This document shows positions 1-5,950 of a stretch of 5,950 nucleotides of DNA, piece by piece. The stretch is from Blastocatellia bacterium (lineage in GTDB: Bacteria > Acidobacteriota > Blastocatellia > Pyrinomonadales > Pyrinomonadaceae), in NCBI GenBank assembly GCA_003175865.1, contig PSRF01000180.1:1-5950 (forward strand), written 5' to 3'. Every line of letters starts with the position of its first letter. Position 1 is the first letter of the stretch. The notes below the pieces were generated by a model, which was not told the origin of the DNA, did no database searches, and was given only the letters and a program-made list of their open reading frames with translations. Made by a program: the position numbers and the translations under genes.

Positions 1-58
1 GCTACGCGTGTTCCTGAAGGTTGACCGCCTCATGTTCGTTTCATAAACTCGAACTCCT

Positions 59-991
59 GTGATTACCAACGAACCCACGCCGCTACAATCGTCTTTTCCA
101 GATACCCCACAGATCAGCGAACAACAAGTTCCAGCACAAACGCTCTCACGCGAAATCGATCCAAATAATCCACCGTGGGCCGCCGAGTCAGTGCGGGGTT
201 TGGTCAAGGCGATCATCACCTGGGTCGGTAGCGTACTTTGTCTGTTGTTCGTTCCACTCGTACTGGTTGTTCCGTACTTCGTCTACCGATATCTGACCAG
301 TCACATGCGTCCAGATCAAATGGCGAGCGACAAGACGTTCCTTTTCTTGTCTATTCTCGGTGTGATTCCCGCGCACCTCGTAACTCTGTTGATCGTTTGG
401 GTAGTTGTGACTCAGTGGGGGCGATATCCGTTTTGGAAAACAGTCGGAATGACGTGGCCACCGCACTGGAGTCCTTCGAGAACCGTCGGGTTGTGCATCG
501 GTCTGTCGATCGTACTCTTAGCGTTCGGCGGCGTGATCACAAACTGGTTTGGTGGACAGAAGACGCAACTCGATGAACTAATCGAGAGCTCATATCAAGC
601 ACGAGTCGCTACCGCGTTCCTCGCTTTTGCAACTGGACCATTGATCGAAGAACTTGTTTATCGAGGCGTTATCTATCCAGCGTTGGCGCGCATTGCCGGT
701 GTTGCTGGAGCCGTCGTTATCGTATCTGTGATGTTTGCCGGCGTGCATGTCTGGCAATACCACAATAATCTAGCCGTAATCGGCGTTATCTTCATTCTCA
801 GTATTACCTTGACAGTCGTGCGCGCAGTCACAGGCCGATTGCTACCATCGTTCCTCATACATCTCGTTTTTAATGGACTACAGTCTCTGTACCTTCTACT
901 TCAACCTTTGTTCGAGAAGTCTCAGCAAACACCGACTAAGGTAGCTCCGGCTATCGATGCGCTGGTAAGTAGCCTTCGTCATCTGATGTGA
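59..991 (+). CDS. CPBP-family (CAAX protease-like) intramembrane metalloprotease
   Basis: Predicted multi-pass membrane protein of 310 residues in the CPBP/Abi (type II CAAX protease, Rce1-like) family, whose members are membrane-embedded metalloproteases. The three family motifs are all visible: EExxxR as E197, E198 and R202; FxxxH as F226 and H230; and HxxxN as H268 and N272. In characterised relatives these glutamates and histidines form the catalytic, metal-binding site. Hydrophobic stretches suggest about seven membrane segments near residues 52-76, 94-118, 143-163, 184-200, 213-231, 237-256 and 262-283. The first 45 residues are polar and Pro/Gln-rich, probably a cytoplasmic tail. The start is GTG at 59: an in-frame TAA at 44-46 excludes anything earlier, and the next ATG (305) would delete the first membrane segment. 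No Shine-Dalgarno is evident. The stop overlaps the following flavoenzyme gene. The substrate cannot be told from sequence; bacterial members range from bacteriocin self-immunity to unknown roles. Confidence 0.93.
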   Translation: MITNEPTPLQSSFPDTPQISEQQVPAQTLSREIDPNNPPWAAESVRGLVKAIITWVGSVLCLLFVPLVLVVPYFVYRYLTSHMRPDQMASDKTFLFLSILGVIPAHLVTLLIVWVVVTQWGRYPFWKTVGMTWPPHWSPSRTVGLCIGLSIVLLAFGGVITNWFGGQKTQLDELIESSYQARVATAFLAFATGPLIEELVYRGVIYPALARIAGVAGAVVIVSVMFAGVHVWQYHNNLAVIGVIFILSITLTVVRAVTGRLLPSFLIHLVFNGLQSLYLLLQPLFEKSQQTPTKVAPAIDALVSSLRHLM

Positions 992-2445
992 ATATGTCGT
1001 ACGACGTCGTCGTAGTGGGTGCCGGCATAGGAGGTTTAACTGTGGCGGCGCTGCTGTCGTCGCGCGGCATCAACACATGCCTTCTTGAACGACAATCCCA
1101 GGTTGGGGGCTGTGTCGCGCGCGTCGAGTTTGCTCAACATTATTTCGATCCGGGGGTTGGCATATATCCAGAATGGGCTCCAAACCAGATACATCAAAGA
1201 ATCTTTTCCGAGCTTCCCGTTGAGAGTCCCTCGGTTTCTCTGCTCGACAAAGAGATAGTAGTCAGATTGGAAAGTGGAACTGACGTTTACCTTTACAAAG
1301 ATGACGCTCAGTTTTTCACTGAACTACAACGCGTATTTCCAGAATGCAGCAAGCGCGCCATTGAGCTCTACAGAGATCTCACGCGTTCAGCAGAGTTATC
1401 TGAGAAGACAATCACGCAAGGTGCTGACTCAAAGAAGTCGATCGTCGCAAACCTGAGGCGGGTCTGTTCCAACCGCGCGCACTATGTCGACAAACCTTTG
1501 CTGCACCACATTAGCGACACTTCACCAAACTTCCAGGCATTCATAGCTGCGCAGCTAAACATTCTCACTCATACGTCACTCGAAGACGCGAACTTCTTTA
1601 CCGCTGCTTTGGTGTTATCGCTTCTTCGACAAAGCCTTTATTCGATACACGGTGGTCCTGCCATGCTTGCGGAACGCTTGGCCGAATCGATAGTCGCTTC
1701 TGGAGGAAGAGTTCGATTGGATACTCCAGTGCTGCGTCTCGCCTATGACAATAACGGTACGGCCCTCGGCGTAGATTTGTTGAGTGGTGAAACTGTTTTG
1801 GCCAAACATGCGATAGTCAGCAATCTGACTATCTGGGATACATACGGAAAGTTAGTCGGGCTAAACAGAACCCCGACAGAAGTGAAGACTTTGCTTGCCA
1901 ACCTGCCAGGTTCGGGTGCTTACGTTTTGTACGCCAGCCTGGAGGATGCCGCGCGTTCGCGACTGCCGTCGTCACACATTTTGTTTGACAGCCGGAACGA
2001 AGGGGGCCCGTTCAGTTTCAGTGTTGCTCACGTGTCAACTCATAACGCGCCAACAGGCAAGCGGTCTGTGACAGTCACGACGCCAGCAGACGTGAATGAG
2101 TGGTTCGCATATCAATCGAGTCCGGACGACGTGGAACAATGGGATCAAACTGCCTTGGAAACAATATGGCAAAGACTTCATCGTGCGCTTCCCGAATTGG
2201 GCGGAGACATTGAAGTCGTTGAGACTTCCAATCCACGTACTATCTATGATTCCACACGCAGGAAACTCGGGATGGTCCTAGGTAGCGGACAAGTTACTCG
2301 AGATGTCAGGTCCGCGGAGTTTGAGACCACTTTACCAAACGTTTTCATTGTGAGTGACACAGTTTCACCTCTCCCTAATGTCGCTTCTGTGAGTCAATCT
2401 GCACTTCTCATCGCCAACAAACTCACGAAGTTAATCAAACGCTGA
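988..2445 (+). CDS. FAD-dependent oxidoreductase, phytoene desaturase / carotenoid isomerase (CrtI/CrtISO/RetSat) superfamily
   Basis: A 485-residue flavoenzyme. A dinucleotide-binding fold opens the protein: a hydrophobic strand, then GxGxxG (G11, G13, G16), an acidic residue ending strand 2 (E34) and the double glycine G40-G41, which is the classic FAD ADP-binding signature. The mid-protein segment at 220-250 (HGGPAMLAERL followed by a GG turn) matches the conserved substrate-proximal region of CrtI-like enzymes. The C-terminal FAD motif at 451-478 keeps N451 and D457 but has Ser456 where Gly is usual. Length is typical (about 490-510). The family desaturates, saturates or isomerises polyenes and related lipids; the substrate here is unknown, and no other carotenoid gene is visible. 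The GTG at 988 overlaps the protease stop (GTGA); an ATG two codons in, at 994, is equally acceptable because the Rossmann strand begins just after it. Neither has a Shine-Dalgarno, which fits translational coupling to the upstream gene. Confidence 0.9.
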   Translation: MNMSYDVVVVGAGIGGLTVAALLSSRGINTCLLERQSQVGGCVARVEFAQHYFDPGVGIYPEWAPNQIHQRIFSELPVESPSVSLLDKEIVVRLESGTDVYLYKDDAQFFTELQRVFPECSKRAIELYRDLTRSAELSEKTITQGADSKKSIVANLRRVCSNRAHYVDKPLLHHISDTSPNFQAFIAAQLNILTHTSLEDANFFTAALVLSLLRQSLYSIHGGPAMLAERLAESIVASGGRVRLDTPVLRLAYDNNGTALGVDLLSGETVLAKHAIVSNLTIWDTYGKLVGLNRTPTEVKTLLANLPGSGAYVLYASLEDAARSRLPSSHILFDSRNEGGPFSFSVAHVSTHNAPTGKRSVTVTTPADVNEWFAYQSSPDDVEQWDQTALETIWQRLHRALPELGGDIEVVETSNPRTIYDSTRRKLGMVLGSGQVTRDVRSAEFETTLPNVFIVSDTVSPLPNVASVSQSALLIANKLTKLIKR

Positions 2446-2451
2446 CTGGCT

Positions 2452-2530
2452 GATCGGAACAGGAGCGACTGCCCGAACCAATCTTTCAGAAACCGTAACT
2501 CTATTCAGTCGCTTCGCTTCTGTCCTGATC
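2452..2530. repeat. Imperfect inverted repeat / potential stem-loop downstream of the flavoenzyme gene
   Basis: The arm at 2452-2471 (starting GATCGGAACAGG) pairs with the arm at 2506-2530 (ending GTCCTGATC). Aligning by hand, GATC pairs fully at the base, the middle pairs with one A/C mismatch and two G-U wobbles, and GCGACTG pairs with CAGTCGC at the top, after a 5-base bulge in the 3' arm. The loop is 34 bases. It begins 6 bases after the stop codon at 2445. There is no T-run after the 3' arm, so it is not a standard intrinsic terminator. It could be a transcript 3'-end stabiliser, a processing site, or the decayed remnant of a small inverted-repeat element. Confidence 0.5.
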
Positions 2531-2718
2531 AATTGCTATGGATGGATTGTGCGCTTTGCTTCCGTGGCCAAGATCGATTGCGGGCTTTCTCGCAGTATTA
2601 GCGAACGATTGCGCAGGCAACGACTTCGTTTATCAGCAAAGCGCCCGAGTAATTCGCGGCATGTTTGTTGCGCTCACAGCGCGTCGATAGCGATCTGCTT
2701 AGGCACAGGATTTCAAAA

Positions 2719-2723
2719 GAGGT
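2719..2723 (+). promoter_or_regulatory. Ribosome binding site (GAGGT) deciding the start at 2727
   Basis: GAGGT lies three bases before the ATG at 2727. The spacing is on the short side, but it is the only Shine-Dalgarno-like sequence near any candidate start of this gene. The in-frame ATGs at 2784 and 2859 have none within normal distance, so this site favours the longer protein. Confidence 0.55.
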
Positions 2724-2726
2724 AAC

Positions 2727-5519
2727 ATGCAACAACTCGATAACCAACCAGGTAGTCAGGTCGTGGTTGGGCAACGCCTGCGAATGTCTAAACAAGACGC
2801 TAACACTACAAGGAATGGAGATTTTTGCGCGGTTGGCGCAGCTCATCGCCCCGGCGATATGGTGCTAAAGGATGGATCTACGGTTCGTGTTCGACGTATG
2901 AGACCTGAAGATGATCAAGCGCTGCTCGGGTTATTTCAATCATTGTCCGAAGAATCACTGTGGTTGCGTTTCTACTCACTCGCTAAGGGCTCAGCGCTCG
3001 CTGCGGAAGCTCATCGCGAAACAAATCTCGACCACACATTTGGGTTAGTTGCATTGAGCGGAGCCGAAGAGCGGATCGTGGGCCATGCCTTTTACGCCGG
3101 CATCACTGACACGCGCGCGGAGGTGGCCTTCACGATCGCTGATGATTTTCAAGGTCGGGGTTTAGGGACACTACTGCTCGGCGCGTTGGCTGAAGTGGCT
3201 GACGCGAATGGCATACACACGTTTGAAGCAGAAGTCGTCGCTGCTAATCAAGCGATGCTGAAGGTCTTTCGTGAATCAGGATTTCCAACAGAAATGAACG
3301 CGAGTGCGGGTCAACTACATGTAACCTTTCCAACTTCTTTCACTACTGCCGCAATCGAACGCTTTGAACGACGGGAATCCATCGCTGCCGTCAACGCCCT
3401 TCGACTCTTCTTCTACCCGCGGTCGATCGCGGTCATTGGTGCTTCGCGCGACCGCGGCACGATTGGAGGTGAGCTTTACCACAACTTGCTTAGTTATGGT
3501 TTTAATGGACCAGTGTATCCAGTCAACCCTGCCGCTGACGTGGTCCAATCAGTTCCGGCGTACAAATCTGTGGAGAGTATTCCAGGTCCGGTAGATCTTG
3601 CGATCATTGTTGTCCCTGCGCCGCTCGTAATCGAAGTCGCTGAAGCCTGTGGTCGCAAAGGTGTTAAGGCACTCGTCGTCATTTCTGCGGGATTTGCAGA
3701 GACCGGGAAAGAAGGTCAGGCGAAACAAACAGAACTGGTCCAGGTGTGTCGGGCCGCAGGAATGCGTCTCATCGGTCCGAACTGCATGGGCATTATCAAT
3801 GCCGATTCTGACGTCCGAATGGATGCGACCTTCGCTCCCGGTGAACCACCAACTGGCCGAGTTGGATTCTCCTCGCAGAGCGGCGCAATCGGCCTGGCCA
3901 TAATTCAACTCGCAAATTCATTAGGGCTTGGCATTTCGACGTTCGTCTCAGTTGGAAATAAAGCTGACATCTCTGGAAATGATCTACTTCGATACTGGGA
4001 ATCCGATGAAGGCACGAGTGTCATACTTCTGTACCTGGAATCGTTTGGAAACCCCAAGAAGTTTTCACAGATCGCGCGTCGCGTTGGTCGTAAGAAACCT
4101 ATTGTGGTTGTGAAGAGCGGTCGCACTACCGCCGGCGCTCGCGCTACCTCATCGCACACAGGTGCCCTACTCGCAGCGTCAGACGTCACCGTTGATGCGC
4201 TGTTTCGCCAATCGGGTGTTATCAGGACTGACACGCTGGAAGAACTGTTTGACGTAGCGGCGCTCTTAGTAACGCAGCCATTACCTCGAAGTAATCGAGT
4301 CGGGATTATCACAAATGCCGGCGGGCCTGCAATTCTATGTGCTGACACGTGCGAAGCGCGTGATCTGGAAGTGACGGTATTGAATGAACCGGTCCAACAA
4401 GAACTCCGTTCATTTCTTCCCCCCGGTGCAGGGGTGTCCAATCCCGTCGACATGATTGCCTCGGCAGGCGCAGAGGACTACGCTCGTACGCTCGAGATCG
4501 TTGCCGCCGATCCACAGGTTGATTCGTTGATAGTGCTCTTCACGCCGCCGCTGGTAACTCGCGCGGAAGACGTTGCTAATGCTTTGGTGGACACGATCAA
4601 GAGAGCAAAGATAGATAAGCCCGTGTTAACTGTGTTCCTCTCGGCATCGCCTGCACCTGAGATCTTACGCTCCGCCAAAATTCCAGCTTATCGCTTTCCT
4701 GAAACTGCTGCTATTGCACTCGCGCGAGCTGCAAGATATCGACAGTGGCGTGATCGACCTGAACCGACGCTCGCGAAGTTTGATGATTTGCGACGTGATG
4801 AGGCGGCGATCATTGTTGCTTCTGCACTCCAACGTGGGAACGGCTGGCTGACGGCAGCAGAGACTTCGTCGTTGTTGTCGTGTTACGGGTTGCCGTTTAT
4901 TGAACAGAAGATTGCCGATAGTCCTGAAGCCGCAGCTGACATTGCTGCGGAAATGAATTGCGCCGTTGCTCTAAAAGTAATCGCGCAAGGCGTGCTTCAC
5001 AAGACTGAGGCGGGCGGTGTTCGTCTCAATTTACGCGGCAAAGAACAAGTCCTGGCAGCTGCAAACGACATCGTCGATCGCCTGACAGCGCTCGGTAATC
5101 CCCCAACAGGTTTCGTGGTCCAACGTATGGCTGGCGCCGGCGTGGAGATGCTGGTCGGTGTCGTTCATGATCCGCAATTTGGACCAGTCGTGGCGTGTGG
5201 TGCTGGAGGTGTGCAGGTTGAGATGTTGCGCGACGTGTCGATCCGTTTGACTCCGCTGTCAAAGGAAGATGCAACCGAGATGATTCGGAGCCTGAAAACC
5301 TTTCCGCTATTAAATGGCTTCCGTGGTGGACCAGTTGGCGACGTTGCAGCACTGGAAGAGGGATTACTGCGAGTCAGTGCTCTTGTTGAAGATATCCCTC
5401 AGATTGCAGAGCTAGATTGCAACCCTTTTGTGGTCCAGGAGACTGGCGCAGTGATTCTCGACGCCCGCGTCCGAGTAGAAGCAGTTCAACCCAGACCCCT
5501 CCTCGGCGTCCGCGGCTAA
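2727..5519 (+). CDS. GNAT N-acetyltransferase / ADP-forming acyl-CoA synthetase fusion (acetate--CoA ligase-type, Pat-like)
   Basis: A cytoplasmic fusion protein of 930 residues. Residues about 47-205 are a GNAT domain with the acetyl-CoA loop Q142-G-R-G145-L-G147. Residues about 225-320 are a CoA-binding Rossmann domain (FYPRSIAVIGAS, 229-240). Residues about 340-510 are succinyl-CoA-ligase-like, with IGPNCMG (349-355), SQSGAIG (383-389) and SSHTGAL (475-481). A second ligase-type segment runs to about 670, and an ATP-grasp domain occupies about 690-918 with LHKTEAGGV (757-765), GVVHDPQFGP (811-820) and ELDCNP (895-900). Known relatives either make ATP from acetyl-CoA, ADP and phosphate, or acetylate lysines on proteins such as acetyl-CoA synthetase (Pat/YfiQ). 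Here GNAT comes first, the reverse of E. coli PatZ. His477 and His758, which I take to be the phospho-relay histidines, are both present, so synthetase activity remains plausible. The start at 2727 rests on a Shine-Dalgarno; the domain proper begins near Met45 (2859). Two tandem TAA stops end the gene. Confidence 0.92.
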   Translation: MQQLDNQPGSQVVVGQRLRMSKQDANTTRNGDFCAVGAAHRPGDMVLKDGSTVRVRRMRPEDDQALLGLFQSLSEESLWLRFYSLAKGSALAAEAHRETNLDHTFGLVALSGAEERIVGHAFYAGITDTRAEVAFTIADDFQGRGLGTLLLGALAEVADANGIHTFEAEVVAANQAMLKVFRESGFPTEMNASAGQLHVTFPTSFTTAAIERFERRESIAAVNALRLFFYPRSIAVIGASRDRGTIGGELYHNLLSYGFNGPVYPVNPAADVVQSVPAYKSVESIPGPVDLAIIVVPAPLVIEVAEACGRKGVKALVVISAGFAETGKEGQAKQTELVQVCRAAGMRLIGPNCMGIINADSDVRMDATFAPGEPPTGRVGFSSQSGAIGLAIIQLANSLGLGISTFVSVGNKADISGNDLLRYWESDEGTSVILLYLESFGNPKKFSQIARRVGRKKPIVVVKSGRTTAGARATSSHTGALLAASDVTVDALFRQSGVIRTDTLEELFDVAALLVTQPLPRSNRVGIITNAGGPAILCADTCEARDLEVTVLNEPVQQELRSFLPPGAGVSNPVDMIASAGAEDYARTLEIVAADPQVDSLIVLFTPPLVTRAEDVANALVDTIKRAKIDKPVLTVFLSASPAPEILRSAKIPAYRFPETAAIALARAARYRQWRDRPEPTLAKFDDLRRDEAAIIVASALQRGNGWLTAAETSSLLSCYGLPFIEQKIADSPEAAADIAAEMNCAVALKVIAQGVLHKTEAGGVRLNLRGKEQVLAAANDIVDRLTALGNPPTGFVVQRMAGAGVEMLVGVVHDPQFGPVVACGAGGVQVEMLRDVSIRLTPLSKEDATEMIRSLKTFPLLNGFRGGPVGDVAALEEGLLRVSALVEDIPQIAELDCNPFVVQETGAVILDARVRVEAVQPRPLLGVRG

Positions 5520-5550
5520 TAACTAAGTGTCTCGCTCCAATTCTTTTCAC

Positions 5551-5580
5551 TCGACAGGGCGGAATTGTCTAGTGTATACA
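5551..5580 (+). promoter_or_regulatory. Putative sigma70-type promoter of the GntR gene
   Basis: TCGACA at 5551-5556 matches five of six bases of the -35 consensus. After 18 bases, TATACA at 5575-5580 matches four of six of the -10 consensus. Transcription would begin near 5587, leaving a leader of only about 8 bases before the ATG at 5595. That fits the absence of any Shine-Dalgarno there. The assignment is by eye. Confidence 0.45.
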
Positions 5581-5594
5581 GTCAATAGACAATT
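5563..5594. promoter_or_regulatory. Inverted-repeat operator, probably for GntR autoregulation
   Basis: AATTGTCTA at 5563-5571 and TAGACAATT at 5586-5594 are perfect reverse complements, 9 bp each with a 14-base spacer. The right arm ends on the base before the GntR ATG. Inside the spacer lies a second perfect palindrome, TGTATACA (5573-5580), which coincides with the putative -10. GntR regulators bind as dimers to such symmetric sites and YtrA-type members commonly repress their own operon, so a bound dimer here would block the promoter. The symmetry is seen directly; the binding protein is inferred. Confidence 0.65.
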
Positions 5595-5950
5595 ATGTAC
5601 ATCACCATTGACGAGCGAGACGCGCGACCGCTCTACCAGCAACTGGTAGATGAAATAAAGACCCTGATTGCTCGAGGCGAACTGGCGGCAGGTCGTTCAC
5701 TTCCTCCAGTAAGGCAAATCGCCGCAGACCTGGGCGTGAACCTCAATACCGTCGCATTTGCCTATCGCCGACTGCAAAAAGAAGGACTCATCAGAGTCAG
5801 GCATGGCTCTGGTGCCGTTGTGGTGTCCCAAACTGTGAAGGAAAATCCGGAGGAACGTTTGCGCGCTCAATTACGGACGGCATTGACGCAGTTGATCTTG
5901 GCTGGGTTGAAACAGCCAGAGATCAAAGCACTTATCCAGGAAGAGTTGGA
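5595..5950 (+). CDS. GntR-family transcriptional regulator, YtrA-type (3' end outside window)
   Basis: Partial gene with 118 complete codons, running off the window. The N-terminus MYITIDERDARPLYQQLVDE is the standard opening of short GntR proteins. A winged helix-turn-helix follows at about residues 12-77: LPPVRQIAADLGVNLNTV (36-53) is the helix-turn-helix with recognition helix, and GLIRVRHGSGAVVV (64-77) is the wing. From about residue 82 there is a predicted helical tail rather than a large ligand-binding domain, as in the YtrA subfamily (about 120-135 residues total), so probably only a few codons are missing. The ATG at 5595 is the first possible start, since an in-frame TAG sits at 5586-5588. 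There is no Shine-Dalgarno; the transcript may be almost leaderless. It lies 75 bases after the fusion gene with its own promoter and operator. YtrA-type regulators usually lead operons of ABC-transporter or other membrane-protein genes, so such genes are expected downstream. Confidence 0.93.
   Translation, partial: MYITIDERDARPLYQQLVDEIKTLIARGELAAGRSLPPVRQIAADLGVNLNTVAFAYRRLQKEGLIRVRHGSGAVVVSQTVKENPEERLRAQLRTALTQLILAGLKQPEIKALIQEEL

Larger units (their letters stand above)
2446..2726. other. 281-base intergenic gap
   Basis: I see no credible gene here; open frames on either strand have no recognisable protein character. Contents are the imperfect inverted repeat near its left end, a small perfect hairpin (GCGCT 2670-2674, CAC loop, AGCGC 2678-2682) about 45 bases before the next start, and a Shine-Dalgarno at the right end. 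No strong -35/-10 pair stands out, although the gap length suggests the next gene has its own promoter. Confidence 0.6.

Noticed and set aside
1..46. Possible tail of an upstream gene: the frame beginning at base 2 is open to TAA at 44-46, and the frame beginning at base 1 is open to TGA at 22-24.
   Set aside because: Fewer than 15 codons are visible and neither tail is recognisable, so no gene can be called or even its frame chosen.
238..576. 112-codon + strand open frame inside the protease gene.
   Set aside because: Arg/Ser-rich shadow of the protease reading frame, which has intact membrane segments and catalytic motifs.
2670..2682. GCGCT-CAC-AGCGC hairpin as a terminator for the flavoenzyme transcript.
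   Set aside because: Only a 5-bp stem, no following T-run, and 225 bases beyond the stop codon; it may well be chance.
2598..2846. 82-codon open frame on the minus strand across the intergenic gap and the start of the fusion gene.
   Set aside because: The translation has no recognisable domain, is rich in Cys/Ser/Arg, has no convincing start context, and overlaps a gene with clear domains.
2815..2868. Short + strand frame (ATG at 2815, preceded by AAGGA-like bases) that would encode an 18-residue hydrophobic peptide and end just after the internal ATG at 2859.
   Set aside because: It lies inside the N-terminal extension of the fusion gene. A leader-peptide role would only make sense if translation really starts at 2859, for which there is no direct evidence.
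3549..3908. 119-codon open frame on the minus strand within the fusion gene.
   Set aside because: No motif and an odd composition; overlaps conserved CoA-binding and ligase segments on the + strand.
3905..4453. 182-codon open frame on the minus strand opposite the acyl-CoA synthetase domain.
   Set aside because: A shadow frame: its translation is Ser/Thr/Arg-rich without motifs, while the + strand carries well-conserved domains throughout.
5565..5593. TTGTCT (5565-5570) and GACAAT (5588-5593), 17 bases apart, as the GntR promoter.
   Set aside because: Transcription would then start inside the coding sequence, after the ATG at 5595; the TCGACA/TATACA pair is better placed.

Overview
The window looks like ordinary bacterial chromosome: tightly packed genes, all on the + strand, roughly balanced base composition, and no phage, transposon, CRISPR or RNA-gene signal. 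Taken together, the CPBP protease with its 'WVGS...VPYFVYRY' style N-terminal segment, the GNAT/ADP-forming acyl-CoA synthetase fusion and the YtrA-type GntR regulator remind me of Acidobacteriota (Blastocatellia-like). That is an impression from protein style, not something the DNA proves.

Layout. (1) 59-991 is a CPBP-family (CAAX-protease-like) intramembrane metalloprotease with all three signature motifs. (2) 988-2445 is an FAD-dependent oxidoreductase of the phytoene desaturase / carotenoid isomerase (CrtI/CrtISO/RetSat) superfamily. Its GTG start overlaps the protease stop in a GTGA junction, so the two are almost certainly one transcriptional unit. (3) 2446-2726 is a 281-base non-coding gap. 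It holds a long imperfect inverted repeat just after the oxidoreductase, a small GCGCT/AGCGC hairpin and a Shine-Dalgarno for the next gene. (4) 2727-5519 is a 930-residue fusion of an N-terminal GNAT acetyltransferase to a complete ADP-forming acyl-CoA synthetase (CoA-binding, succinyl-CoA-ligase-like and ATP-grasp domains). (5) 5520-5594 is a compact regulatory gap with a putative promoter overlapped by a perfect 9-bp inverted repeat. (6) From 5595 to beyond the edge is a short GntR regulator of the YtrA type, cut by the window end.

How they may work together. The first two genes form a membrane protease plus flavoenzyme pair whose shared role is unknown. The fusion protein either interconverts acyl-CoA with acid plus ATP, or acetylates protein lysines as Pat-type enzymes do, or both. 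Its two predicted catalytic histidines are present, which keeps the synthetase activity plausible. The GntR gene appears to have its own, probably autoregulated, promoter and is likely the first gene of an operon that continues outside the window.

I see no convincing undescribed system. The most useful leads are the GntR operator/promoter, the intact histidines in the reversed-order acetyltransferase fusion, and the GTGA-coupled protease/flavoenzyme pair.
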